Shown piece by piece: positions 17,521 through 25,854 of a DNA stretch of 38,931 nt. Numbering within the stretch: the stretch's first letter is position 1; each line of letters begins with the position of its first letter. A program made the position numbers and the translations under genes. Under the pieces are notes generated by a model that made no database searches, was not told the origin of the DNA, and saw only the letters and a program-made list of their open reading frames with translations. The stretch is taken from assembly GCA_025210235.1 (NCBI GenBank), contig JAOASG010000031.1:1-38931 (forward strand). Reading direction: 5' to 3'. This DNA comes from Vallitalea sp. (GTDB lineage: Bacteria > Bacillota > Clostridia > Lachnospirales > Vallitaleaceae).

Positions 17521-18888
17521 CTAAAATTCGTCTATATTTCTTATTCCATATCCGACTTTACGAATATAAATTAAATTCATAGGTGAAACATTATCAGATG
17601 TCATTCCCTTACCTGCTGATCCACTTCCAAGAGTTAATGCGGGAAATAAATTAGTTGTTGCACCCATACTACCAAAAGAAGCAGGTGTGTTAACAAGTAC
17701 TCTACCTACCGGTTTTTTCAATGCAAACTGGCGAATTACATCTTCATTTTTTGAGTGTATAACAAGGGTATGACCATTTCTTTCACTTAATAGTAGCTCT
17801 ATGCATTTTTCACAAGCATGTATCCAATCGTCTTCTATGTAATAAGCCAGCACTGGACAAAGTTTTTCCTTAGAATAAGGATTGGTATCAGAAACATATT
17901 TTTGTTCAGAGATCAGTACTAATGTATCACTAGGAACACAAAAATCTGCTATCTTGGCCAATTCTAATGCAGATTTACCTACCATTTCAGAGTTTAGTCT
18001 TCCATCTAAATGAAAAAATAGTGAACCAAGTTTTTGTGACTCTTCCTCAGTCATAAAATATCCACCACTTTTTTTCATCTCCTCTTTAACCTCATCTGAA
18101 ATACAACTATCTACAACAATAGATTGTTCAGCTGCTGATACTATTCCATTGTCAAAGGTCTTACTGGCAATAACATCTCTTACCGCCTGCTTTATATCTG
18201 CTGTACGTTCAATAAATGCCGGTCCATTCCCATTACCTCCATAAATCACAGGCTTTTTAGACTCATATGCACTCTTAAGCATTCCTGGAACACCAGTATT
18301 CATAATGAGTGATGTTTCTTTATGATTCATTAATTCCTTTGTCCCAGCAGGTGTTACAGTTTGTAAGTACGAAAGAGCTCCTTCTGGTAATCCATACCCT
18401 TGAGCAGCACGTATCATAATATCAAGAGCTTTTCCAATTGTATTCTTCGCTCTAGGATGCGGAGAAAAAACAATTGCATTTGCAGACTTAATTGCAATTA
18501 AGGTTTTATATATGGTAGTTGAAATAGGGCTTGTTGCAGGACTTATTGCAACAATTACACCCATAGGTACTCCTATATCCATAGTCTTATTCTCTTTATC
18601 TTCTCCAATAATACCTACATAGCACATTCCTCTGAGTCTAACTGGTACATACTCACAGGCGAATCGATTTTTGATATATTTATCCTGCCATTTTCCATAA
18701 TCAGTTTCATCTTCACTCATTTTAGCAAGTTCATAGGCATACTTCTTAACTTCTTCTGCCATACGTTCAACAATTTCATCTAGTTTTTTCTGTGAAAAAG
18801 TCGCTAATATTTTTTGTGCTTGGTTTGCATTTTCTATAAGAATTCTAGCCTCTTGGATGGAGAGCAAATCATTATCTATAATCTTCAT
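17521..18888 (-). CDS. Aldehyde dehydrogenase paralogue lacking catalytic Cys and Asn
   Basis: The 455-residue protein aligns without gaps, over about the first 260 residues, to the intact enzyme at 7791-9326. At the nucleophile position it has Ser251 ([11 protein letters not shown]) instead of Cys251, and Ser120 (PATSPIST) replaces the oxyanion-hole Asn120 (PSTNPTST). The reading frame is intact and the fold signatures are kept ([15 protein letters not shown]), so it is not simply decaying. It lacks the C-terminal encapsulation helix of the other copy. It may be a structural or regulatory subunit of a mixed complex, or act on another substrate. It lies between two shell genes and cutC, with a GGGAGAG ribosome site. 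Confidence 0.88.
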   Translation of the reverse strand: MKIIDNDLLSIQEARILIENANQAQKILATFSQKKLDEIVERMAEEVKKYAYELAKMSEDETDYGKWQDKYIKNRFACEYVPVRLRGMCYVGIIGEDKENKTMDIGVPMGVIVAISPATSPISTTIYKTLIAIKSANAIVFSPHPRAKNTIGKALDIMIRAAQGYGLPEGALSYLQTVTPAGTKELMNHKETSLIMNTGVPGMLKSAYESKKPVIYGGNGNGPAFIERTADIKQAVRDVIASKTFDNGIVSAAEQSIVVDSCISDEVKEEMKKSGGYFMTEEESQKLGSLFFHLDGRLNSEMVGKSALELAKIADFCVPSDTLVLISEQKYVSDTNPYSKEKLCPVLAYYIEDDWIHACEKCIELLLSERNGHTLVIHSKNEDVIRQFALKKPVGRVLVNTPASFGSMGATTNLFPALTLGSGSAGKGMTSDNVSPMNLIYIRKVGYGIRNIDEF

Positions 18889-18918
18889 TTACGTCTCTCC
18901 CTTTCATTTAAATTAAAA

Positions 18919-19221
18919 TTAAGCATTCAAAGCATCAAGTGAATAGCGTGAGATAATTTTTTCAATATCCTGATGCGGACTTGGTATAACAATTGAACTA
19001 TAAACCTCAGCGCCCATATCCTCAACAGCTTTTACACCTGTTTCTACAGCTGATTTACATGCTCCTACATCTCCACGAACTAACACAGAAATATAGCCTG
19101 AAGCTACATTTTCAAAACCAATCAATTCAACATCAGCAGCTTTACACATTGCATCTGCAGCCTCTAAAACAAAAACTATACCAAATGTTTCTATTAAACC
19201 TAAAGCATTGTATTTGCTCAT
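18919..19221 (-). CDS. Microcompartment hexamer shell protein (BMC-H)
   Basis: The 100-residue single BMC domain starts MSKYNALGLIETFG and keeps EAADAMCKAADVELIGF and VLVRGDVGACKSAVETG. The pore segment is ENVASGYI, bulkier than in the two sister proteins, and Cys occurs at two helix positions. Its C-terminus is short (SRYSLDALNA). AGAGGAGAGG stands before the ATG. It is adjacent to another BMC-H gene, as is common in such loci, so mixed facets are likely. Confidence 0.93.
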   Translation of the reverse strand: MSKYNALGLIETFGIVFVLEAADAMCKAADVELIGFENVASGYISVLVRGDVGACKSAVETGVKAVEDMGAEVYSSIVIPSPHQDIEKIISRYSLDALNA

Positions 19222-19247
19222 ATGTAGTTCCTCTCCTCTAATTACTT

Positions 19248-19544
19248 TTATTTATCAACATCATATATTGAAACAATGTCTCCAATATCCCTAATAGGTC
19301 GTGCCATGACATTTTGAGCTGTCAATTTACCAATCGCAGCAGCAGCTTGTGCCCCTGCTTCAACAGATGCTTTAACAGCAGCAACGTCTCCCTTTACCAT
19401 AATTGTAACAAGAGTAGAACCAATATTTTCATATGATACAAGTTCAACATTAGCAGCCTTTAACATTTTATCTGCCGCATTAATTGCAGGAACCATTCCT
19501 ATTGTTTCAATAAGACCTAATGCCTCATCTCCGTGATACCTCAT
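19248..19544 (-). CDS. Microcompartment hexamer shell protein (BMC-H)
   Basis: The protein is a single BMC domain (GDEALGLIETIGMVPAINAA, VTIMVKGDVAAVKASVEAG) with pore segment ENIGSTLV. The open frame begins at 19562, but that ATG overlaps the ribosome site: AAAGGAGG is followed after seven bases by the ATG at 19544. That start gives MRYHGDEALG and 98 residues. It is the first shell gene of the locus and is preceded by a 130-base gap containing a hairpin. Confidence 0.93.
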   Translation of the reverse strand: MRYHGDEALGLIETIGMVPAINAADKMLKAANVELVSYENIGSTLVTIMVKGDVAAVKASVEAGAQAAAAIGKLTAQNVMARPIRDIGDIVSIYDVDK

Positions 19545-19593
19545 TACATTACCTCCTTTCATTTATAAGAACATATCTTTTATGATTTTTTTA

Positions 19594-19625
19594 AGAAAAT
19601 GCAATTTTATCAAATCACATTTTCT
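19594..19625. repeat. Hairpin between the small regulator-like gene and the first shell gene
   Basis: AGAAAATG (19594-19601) pairs perfectly with CATTTTCT (19618-19625) around 16 bases. No T-run follows in the minus direction, so a terminator is unlikely. It may mark mRNA processing or stabilise the downstream message. Confidence 0.4.
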
Positions 19626-19679
19626 CAAAATATATCCTTTTTCATTTTAAATATATAAGATTCTAATGCTACTAAATTG

Positions 19680-19946
19680 TTAATCTTTAATATACTTATT
19701 AATTGTAGCCGCCCCTTCTTCATGAGCGCGGTAATATACTTTTAATTCATTAGACTCACTCATTTCAAATCTCGATTCTTCAAGAAGTCCATTAGCTTCA
19801 GCTGTCATCAAAGCAGATATTACATCCTTTTTGTTCAAGGCTTTAAAATTACCATACTCAACTTTTAAAGCTTCAATAACATCTTCTGCACATGCCTCAT
19901 CAACCTTTGTAAAATATTTTAAAATAGCATAGTTAAGAGGTTTCAT
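19680..19946 (-). CDS. Small winged-helix-like protein of the choline operon, function unknown
   Basis: The 88-residue protein has predicted helices at 2-15 (PLNYAILKYFTK), 18-28 (ACAEDVIEALK) and 37-54 (LNKKDVISALMTAEANGL), then a possible beta-wing (ELKVYYRAH) and a final helix. This order fits a winged-helix DNA-binding domain, but I do not recognise the family. The ATG is one base after the transporter stop and uses the AGGAGG embedded in the transporter gene's end. No other candidate regulator exists in the operon, so it may be the local regulator. A role in assembly is also possible. Confidence 0.7.
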   Translation of the reverse strand: MKPLNYAILKYFTKVDEACAEDVIEALKVEYGNFKALNKKDVISALMTAEANGLLEESRFEMSESNELKVYYRAHEEGAATINKYIKD

Positions 19947-19947
19947 A

Positions 19948-21039
19948 CTACTTATCCTCCTTTTTTATTAGTAATTCTAATGGATTCATTGCAATTACTA
20001 AAATACCAAATACCATAAGCACAGCAGCAATCCAAGCTATAATCGGTATTGACCAGCCACTTATACCACAAAATACTCCAAGTACTAGCCAGCAACAAAA
20101 CGGTCCCCAGAATGAATAGGTTCCATTACAAGCCATTCCTAGAGCAGCACCACACATACTGTTACCTCTATACCAGAACATATAAGAAACGAATGCACAA
20201 AGGCCACTTGCAGCAAACCAAATCATAGCAGGTCCACTTGTAAATGCCTTAAATGCAAGATTAGTTGAAAGACCTACATTACCTGCTATCATTCCAAAAA
20301 TAGGAAGTAATATAATTAAGTTTGAAAGTCCTGATGTTGCTTGACGAATAGTAATCCCTATTTCAGAATCAATCATGGATGTACCATAACCAGCTACACA
20401 ACCTTCAAAGCCCCAACCAAGAGCAGCAATAAAAGCAATACAAACACCTAAGAACGCCCCTTCTTGTGCATTTGTACTAATACTTGTGCTACCTATCATA
20501 AAGCTAGCAATAACACAAATAGCAATACCTAGCATCATACGTTTATTTAATTCTTGCTTAAATAGAACTCTTCCTAAAATAGCACCAATAGCTGGACAAA
20601 GAGCAGTAATAGGAATAACAATTGAACCTGCCATTTGAAGTCCAATAACATAAGCTGTACTAGAAATAGGGCCTCCAATTAGAGCTGCTAAAATCATGAC
20701 ACGTCCCGGAGTTGTATTAAGACATCTTATAAAATCTCCAAACTTACCTTTGACACCTGCGTACAACATTGCCCAAATAGCACTACATGTATCATTTACT
20801 GCACTTCCAACTGCTCCTAGTACGAATGTAATAACAAAAGGTGATAAACCTACTGTGTTTTCTCCATACCAATCTGCCCAAACACCCTTAGTCATACCTA
20901 AGGTTAAAAACGCTGAATAAAATCCATACATTACTGCTGAAAATAGTGCGATTGCGATACCTTTTCTAAAAAACTGGGATGATAGCTTTTTTTTAGCAGC
21001 AATTGCAGATGCATTAGCTGTTGTTGACCTTTCTGACAC
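19948..21039 (-). CDS. EamA/DMT-superfamily membrane transporter of the choline operon
   Basis: About 363 residues with roughly ten hydrophobic helices in two repeats, Gly/Ala-rich, like drug/metabolite transporters. EmrE- or DMT-type genes are known at the head of some choline lyase loci. Likely roles are choline uptake or trimethylamine export; the sequence does not decide. The open frame starts with TTG at 21045, only two bases after GGGAG. The GTG at 21039 has the right spacing (AGGGAG then eight bases), so I prefer it. The protein would begin MSERSTTANA. It is the first gene of the operon, with a gap and a candidate promoter upstream. Confidence 0.82.
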   Translation of the reverse strand: MSERSTTANASAIAAKKKLSSQFFRKGIAIALFSAVMYGFYSAFLTLGMTKGVWADWYGENTVGLSPFVITFVLGAVGSAVNDTCSAIWAMLYAGVKGKFGDFIRCLNTTPGRVMILAALIGGPISSTAYVIGLQMAGSIVIPITALCPAIGAILGRVLFKQELNKRMMLGIAICVIASFMIGSTSISTNAQEGAFLGVCIAFIAALGWGFEGCVAGYGTSMIDSEIGITIRQATSGLSNLIILLPIFGMIAGNVGLSTNLAFKAFTSGPAMIWFAASGLCAFVSYMFWYRGNSMCGAALGMACNGTYSFWGPFCCWLVLGVFCGISGWSIPIIAWIAAVLMVFGILVIAMNPLELLIKKEDK

Positions 21040-21125
21040 AAGCAAAACTCCCTTCCATATAAATATTTTTAGAACTTAAGATAACTCAAATTATAGCCAT
21101 TTGAATTTATTTCTTGTATCTTGCT

Positions 21126-21155
21126 TTTATAATTTTTATGCTAGATTTTTGTTAA
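21126..21155 (-). promoter_or_regulatory. Candidate promoter of the choline operon
   Basis: TTAACA (21155-21150), an 18-base spacer and TATAAA (21131-21126) lie on the minus strand, about 85 bases before the transporter start. A TATAAT also occurs nearer the gene (GGCTATAATTTG) but without a good -35 box, which could suit an activator-dependent promoter. Confidence 0.4.
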
Positions 21156-21185
21156 TATTACATTAATTTTAGCAGGATAATACAT

Positions 21186-21226
21186 AAAAAAACCACGGCT
21201 GATATTTTTACATCTAGCCATGGCTT
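21186..21226 (-). terminator. Terminator of the chemoreceptor gene
   Basis: On the minus strand AAAGCCATGGCTAGAT pairs with ATCAGCCGTGGTTTT (one bulge, G-U pairs), followed by TTTTTT. It lies just after the stop at 21237 and separates the chemoreceptor from the choline operon. Confidence 0.75.
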
Positions 21227-21236
21227 TAATTTATAT

Positions 21237-23258
21237 TTATCTTATTTTAAATTTACTTATTTCCTCATTTAAATTTATTACAAGCTCATTAAGTGAGTCT
21301 GATGCTTTTGCAACTTCCTCTACAGCATTTGCTTGTTCTTGCATCGAAGCACTAACTTCTTCTGATGAGGCTGCTGTTTCTGATGATACAAATGATATAT
21401 TTGTTATAGCTTGTACAATATTATCTTTATCATTATTAATATTAGTAACATATTCACTAATAGAATTAATTTTTTGTGTAATTTTATCAATAGATTTTAT
21501 AATTATATTAAATGAGTCATTAACACGAGAAACTGCATTTGATTGACTCATGGTACTTTTTTTTGCTTCATTCATAATCTCAACAGTTTTATTGCTATCA
21601 TTTTGAATGTTAATAACAATTTCCTTTATTTCACTAGCTGCATTATTTGAACTTTCTGCAAGCTTTCTTATTTCATCCGCAACTACGGCAAATCCTTTTC
21701 CAGCTTCACCTGCTCTTGCTGCTTCTATCGAAGCATTTAATGCTAATAAATTAGTTTGACCTGCAATCGAACTTATTGTATCTAATATATTAGATATACT
21801 TTTTGCCTTATTATTTTGCTCAAATATTGCTTGTCCAACTTTATCAGTTTCTTTATTATTTAATCCTGTTATTTCCTTTAATTCTTCTATAACTTCAACA
21901 CCTATTAAATTAGCATCCATAACTTCTTTTGTAAAATTTAACATATCCTCAGTACTTTCTGAAAGTTCATTAAGTTTATCTGACAAATTAGATGCTAAAA
22001 TAGACCCTTTGCTGGATTCACTAGCTTGATTAGAAGCACCTTTAGCTATTTCATCTATAGTTTTTGCTACTTCTTCAGCGGATGCACTGACCTCTTCTGA
22101 AGTTCCTGCTAAGTTCTGTGAGGACTTATTGAGTTCATGTGATGCATCCTGTATATTATTCATAAGTTTTCCAATATCCTCAAGCATTTCATTAAAGCCT
22201 TCTCCTATTTTACCTATTTCATCTTTCCTCTTAAAATTATACCTTACTGTAAAATCACCTTTTTTTATCTTTTCCATATTATCTGAAAGTATATTTATAG
22301 GTTTTGTTAAATTCTTAGAAAATATAATAGAAGCAAATACAGCTAGCAGTAAAGAACTAATTCCTATAATTAAGGTATTATTAAATAATACCTTAGTATC
22401 ATCTCTAATTTCATCATTATATATAGTTGCAATAAGTGTCCATTCTAATTTATCTATCTTAGTAAATAATGCAATTTTATCTTTTGAAATTCCTTGTTCA
22501 TTTTTAGAATATTCTACACTTCCTTCATTAATTTTATTTATAGCTTCTTCGACTTTTTTTACATCTATATGTTTTCCTATAAGTTCTTTATTTTTATTAG
22601 TAATAAAATTTAGATTTTTATCTACTAAAACAGCATAACCATTTTTTCCAATTTTAAGTTCATTTACTTTAGTTGAAAAACTTTCTAAACATATATCTAT
22701 TCCCAATACACCAACTAATTCATTATTATTATTATAAGTATTATATACAGGTATATAAATAGTTGTAAGCATTTTTCCAGTAACTATACCTTTATATGGC
22801 TTGTCCCATATTATATCATTCTTACTTAAAGTATTTTTATACCAATCTTTTTCAACAGGGTCGTATCCTTCTGGTAAGTCTAATTGAGGATATGTATACA
22901 TATCTCTATTTATTGTAGCTAAATATATACTTTCAACAAATGGATGAGTTTCTTTATAACTTTTAAAAGTTTCCATCATCCACATTTTCAAATCTGGATT
23001 TGATATAACTAGCTGAACATTTGGATTCTTAGACATTTGAGTAATATTAAATTCATTTTCTTCTATAAAAGTTCGCATATTCTCTTCTATCTGCTCAACT
23101 ACTTGAAACGAATTCTCTTTTAAATTCTCTTTTAAAATTGCTGTTGACTTAATATATGAAGTTATTCCTAGTGCACTTAATGATACAATTATTAACAAAA
23201 TAAATACTATAATAAGTCTATAACCTATCTTATTTCTAAAATTCAATATTTTTCTCAC
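21237..23258 (-). CDS. Methyl-accepting chemotaxis protein with dCache sensor
   Basis: The 673-residue receptor has TM1 at about 13-34, a periplasm-facing double Cache domain (about 40-285), TM2 at about 292-313, HAMP to about 365 and the cytoplasmic signalling domain with the conserved tip [20 protein letters not shown]. In the ligand pocket the segment YDPVEKDWY (132-140) corresponds to the dCache_1 amino-acid motif. Lys137 stands where Arg is usual and Asn142 where Asp is usual, so the ligand may differ. It has its own terminator. Position directly upstream of the choline operon hints at choline or amine taxis, which is inference. Confidence 0.9.
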   Translation of the reverse strand: MRKILNFRNKIGYRLIIVFILLIIVSLSALGITSYIKSTAILKENLKENSFQVVEQIEENMRTFIEENEFNITQMSKNPNVQLVISNPDLKMWMMETFKSYKETHPFVESIYLATINRDMYTYPQLDLPEGYDPVEKDWYKNTLSKNDIIWDKPYKGIVTGKMLTTIYIPVYNTYNNNNELVGVLGIDICLESFSTKVNELKIGKNGYAVLVDKNLNFITNKNKELIGKHIDVKKVEEAINKINEGSVEYSKNEQGISKDKIALFTKIDKLEWTLIATIYNDEIRDDTKVLFNNTLIIGISSLLLAVFASIIFSKNLTKPINILSDNMEKIKKGDFTVRYNFKRKDEIGKIGEGFNEMLEDIGKLMNNIQDASHELNKSSQNLAGTSEEVSASAEEVAKTIDEIAKGASNQASESSKGSILASNLSDKLNELSESTEDMLNFTKEVMDANLIGVEVIEELKEITGLNNKETDKVGQAIFEQNNKAKSISNILDTISSIAGQTNLLALNASIEAARAGEAGKGFAVVADEIRKLAESSNNAASEIKEIVINIQNDSNKTVEIMNEAKKSTMSQSNAVSRVNDSFNIIIKSIDKITQKINSISEYVTNINNDKDNIVQAITNISFVSSETAASSEEVSASMQEQANAVEEVAKASDSLNELVINLNEEISKFKIR

Positions 23259-23661
23259 TTAAATCCTGCTCCTTATTCTTATGATTTTTTGCAAATTTTC
23301 CATCATGTTGAATCTTTTGTAATATTTATCGTTCTAAGACATTATTTTACTCTATTTTTACATATTTTTCAATAATGATTCATACTTTCTTCTAAATATT
23401 ACTTTTTTCTGTTTAAAACAAATGATTTATCTAGTTTTAAATACTACTTGTTGTGTTTTTAAATATATTCTTTTATTATATGTGTACCATTTTTAAAAAA
23501 TACAGAGTATTTTTTAGATATTTTAGTATAATTTCTTTTATTAATCGTTTTTAAGCTTAAATGACATTTTCTTTTTTTCCATATATATATTATCATAAAT
23601 ACATCAAGTAGTTTTAAAAACCACTTGCAACTATAATTAATTGATATGGAGGTATGTTAAA
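23259..23661. other. Divergent intergenic region between chemoreceptor and pspA
   Basis: About 400 AT-rich bases that must hold promoters for both directions. Visible are a TATAAT at 23632-23637, about 25 bases before the pspA start and just ahead of its ribosome site, and two related imperfect palindromes (23431-23450 and 23605-23627) listed separately. No gene is seen. Confidence 0.5.
23605..23627. promoter_or_regulatory. Operator-like palindrome before pspA (second copy at 23431-23450)
   Basis: CAAGTAGTTTT and AAAACCACTTG form an almost perfect palindrome ending five bases before a TATAAT. The stretch CTAGTTTTAAATACTACTTG at 23431-23450, read in reverse, resembles it (CAAGTAGT-TT-AAAA). 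The location over the -35 region suggests an activator or repressor site for the envelope-stress genes. Confidence 0.35.
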
Positions 23662-24315
23662 ATGGGAATTTTCACACGATTAAACAACATTATAAAAGGA
23701 AAAGCAAATAGTGCACTAGACAAAACAGAGAACCCTATAGAACTTTTAGATTTAAAAATAAGAGAAATGGAAGAAAGTCTTAACAAGGCTAAATTATCTT
23801 CTGCTGAAGTAATAGGAAATGCTCATTTAATAAAAAAGCAAATGGATGAAACATTAAAGCAATCTAATGATTTTGATGAAAAAGTAAAGCTTGCAATGAG
23901 CAAAAACAATGAAGATTTAGCTAAAAAAGCTTTACAAAAGAAAATGGAATGTGACAAGAAATATGAAAGTTTAAAGAAATCTTATAGTGAAGCTAAGACA
24001 AAAGCAGACCAATTAAAATTAAAACTTACAAATTTAGAGGATGAAATTAAAAAAACAAGACATTATAGAGATGAAGCAGCTGCAAGACTTAACAATGCAG
24101 AAGCATCTCAAAAGGTAAATGAAATATTAGCCAATATTGATAATGGATCTAATAGCATTGACTTAGATGATATTGAAAGAAAAATTTCCAAGAAAGAAGC
24201 TCTAACCGAAGGAATGTCCAAACTTAAAAATAGCTCAGATTCTTTAGATGAAGAATTTGAAAAATTAGAAAATGATATAGACTTAGACTTAGAGCTTCAA
24301 AAATATAAAAACTAG
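23662..24315 (+). CDS. pspA: PspA/IM30-family membrane-stress protein
   Basis: The 217-residue protein begins MGIFTRLNNIIKGKANSALD and is almost entirely coiled coil (about 25-155), the hallmark of PspA/Vipp1 proteins, which form ESCRT-III-like assemblies on damaged membranes. The open frame extends to a TTG at 23641, but GGAGG stands nine bases before the ATG at 23662 and the family start matches there. The tail after about 165 is acidic. It heads a plus-strand group of three genes. The palindrome at the promoter suggests induction by envelope stress. Confidence 0.92.
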   Translation: MGIFTRLNNIIKGKANSALDKTENPIELLDLKIREMEESLNKAKLSSAEVIGNAHLIKKQMDETLKQSNDFDEKVKLAMSKNNEDLAKKALQKKMECDKKYESLKKSYSEAKTKADQLKLKLTNLEDEIKKTRHYRDEAAARLNNAEASQKVNEILANIDNGSNSIDLDDIERKISKKEALTEGMSKLKNSSDSLDEEFEKLENDIDLDLELQKYKN

Positions 24316-24329
24316 TTAAGGCGGTTAAA

Positions 24330-24986
24330 ATGGACTCTAATTTATTTAAAGCTGAAAAAAATAAGTATGAAAAAATATACGTAGATATAAATTATGCAAT
24401 AAATGATATAAATGAATTTTTATCAGAAGATAAAATAAGTCAAAGAAAATATATATCTAGATCAAATATATTAAAAGATTATATAAAACTTATAGATACT
24501 TTAGAATCTAAATATAACAAAAAATCTATTTTCAAAATCTTCGAAAAAGAAAATGATTATGTTGAAAAACTAAATAAATATAAGAAAAAACATGAGTCCC
24601 ATTTTAAGCAGATAGAAAACTGCTTAAAATGCTCATGCTTTAGATGTATAAAAGAATGTAACTTCGATACTTGTCTTGGATGCAGATCAAACTCGAAAAT
24701 CGTCATGTGTGATCATAAAAATGTAAATGCCACAACTTATAGTGATTATACTTTAAATCTTACAAATAACGATACTAATAAAGATGATACATATAACGTA
24801 TTATCTACTATACAAGTACTAAATGACAATAAAAGATATATAGTGATTCAAAACACTCATAATCGCGATGAAAAATATATATTATACCACTATCCTGGTA
24901 TAAAAGAAGATGATTATGGGGAAATATCAGATGCTTCTGAACTGGACTATATCGCTCAAATATTTAATTCTTGCAGCTTAGATTAA
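24330..24986 (+). CDS. Cys-rich cytoplasmic protein of the pspA group, function unknown
   Basis: The 218-residue protein has no signal peptide. A helical N-terminal half (to about 95) leads into a cluster of eight Cys (98, 101, 103, 106, 110, 115, 118, 127, as in CLKCSCFRC...CLGC...MCDH) that probably binds one or two zinc ions. A beta-rich C-terminal part follows (YIVIQNTHNRDEKYILYHYP). I do not recognise the family. The gene follows pspA by 14 bases with AAGGCGG as ribosome site, and the next gene begins 14 bases after its stop. A link to the membrane-stress response is inferred from position. Confidence 0.85.
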   Translation: MDSNLFKAEKNKYEKIYVDINYAINDINEFLSEDKISQRKYISRSNILKDYIKLIDTLESKYNKKSIFKIFEKENDYVEKLNKYKKKHESHFKQIENCLKCSCFRCIKECNFDTCLGCRSNSKIVMCDHKNVNATTYSDYTLNLTNNDTNKDDTYNVLSTIQVLNDNKRYIVIQNTHNRDEKYILYHYPGIKEDDYGEISDASELDYIAQIFNSCSLD

Positions 24987-25000
24987 GGGGATGTATTTTT

Positions 25001-25825
25001 ATGAATAAAAACTTTAAAAGAATATTTTTATCTATATTCTTGATATTTACACTACTTTTTTCTCAAATAATAGTAAATACTGCTTATGCTAAAACAAGAA
25101 GTGGCTCTTTTTCTAAACCTAAGAGCTCTTCTTATTCTAAATCATATAAAAGTAATTCTTCTTCATATAAAAAAACAAATAACAGTGATAGTACATTGAA
25201 AAGCTCTAGTTTTAAAAGCAGTACTGATACAAATTCTACTTCTCAAAAATCTAGTAACTCAGGATTAAAAAGTGAAAATTTCTCAAATACCACAAAAAAT
25301 AATCTAAATAATTCTAGTACTTACTCGAATACAAAGGATACTACATATAAGGACTCTACACCTAAGAGTTCTATGAAAAGCGGTAGCTTTTCAAATACTA
25401 CAAAAAGCAATACAGATAACTCTAATACTAAAAATACTACATCCAAAAGCTCTGAGCCTAAGAGTTCTATGAAAAGTGGTAGCTTTTCAAACACTACAAA
25501 AAGTAATACAGATAACTCTAATACCAAAAATACCCTATCTGAAAGCTCCAAGCCTAAAAGTTCTATGAAAAGTGGTAGCTTTTCAAATACTACAAAGGAT
25601 AGTGCAAATGAAGAAGTGTATGATACTTCAACTAAGAAACAGATTTATAATGATACAGACTATACTCCAAAAAAGTCTAATACATTCTTTAATTTTAGAT
25701 ATTACACAAATCATGGGTTTTATGGTTCACAACTTAGCTTTTTTGATATAATGATATACTCATTTATTACAATAATGATATTGATATTTGTAGTTTCTAT
25801 AATAAGAAATAAATTTAAAAAATAA
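25001..25825 (+). CDS. Secreted/anchored Ser-Lys-rich repeat protein of the pspA group
   Basis: The 274-residue protein has a signal peptide (RIFLSIFLIFTLLFSQIIV, cleavage near AYA-KT). A long low-complexity Ser/Thr/Lys/Asn region follows with a tandem repeat (unit PKSSMKSGSFSNTTK plus a variable part, 32 residues). It ends with a membrane helix near residue 245 (FFDIMIYSFITIMILIFVV) and a basic end. It is therefore likely exposed outside with a C-terminal anchor. The open frame begins at 24971, but AGGGG stands before the ATG at 25001, and that start gives a proper signal peptide. No enzyme domain is seen. It may sense or shield the envelope. Confidence 0.85.
   Translation: MNKNFKRIFLSIFLIFTLLFSQIIVNTAYAKTRSGSFSKPKSSSYSKSYKSNSSSYKKTNNSDSTLKSSSFKSSTDTNSTSQKSSNSGLKSENFSNTTKNNLNNSSTYSNTKDTTYKDSTPKSSMKSGSFSNTTKSNTDNSNTKNTTSKSSEPKSSMKSGSFSNTTKSNTDNSNTKNTLSESSKPKSSMKSGSFSNTTKDSANEEVYDTSTKKQIYNDTDYTPKKSNTFFNFRYYTNHGFYGSQLSFFDIMIYSFITIMILIFVVSIIRNKFKK
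25361..25612 (+). repeat. 96-base tandem repeat inside the secreted protein gene
   Basis: Copies of CCTAAGAGTTCTATGAAAAG start at 25361, 25457 and 25553, an exact 96-base period, with about 2.6 copies that differ at few bases. The unit keeps the frame (32 codons), so copy number can change without breaking the protein. Confidence 0.85.
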
Positions 25826-25854
25826 AAAAGTAGCCATTGGCTACTTTTTTATTT
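25823..25854. terminator. Bidirectional terminator between the pspA group and rny
   Basis: GTAGCC-ATT-GGCTAC is flanked by A-run on the left and T-run on the right, so it works for the plus-strand pspA group and for the minus-strand rny gene, whose stop is at 25849. Confidence 0.85.

Noticed and set aside
17521..18888. Aldehyde dehydrogenase pseudogene
   Set aside because: The reading frame and fold motifs are fully kept, with a good ribosome site; only catalytic residues differ.
19594..19625. Terminator after the small winged-helix-like gene
   Set aside because: The hairpin is followed by A, not T, in the direction of transcription.
25321..25551. Minus-strand ORF with repeats
   Set aside because: It is the antisense of the tandem repeat in the secreted protein gene; its repeats come from the real gene.
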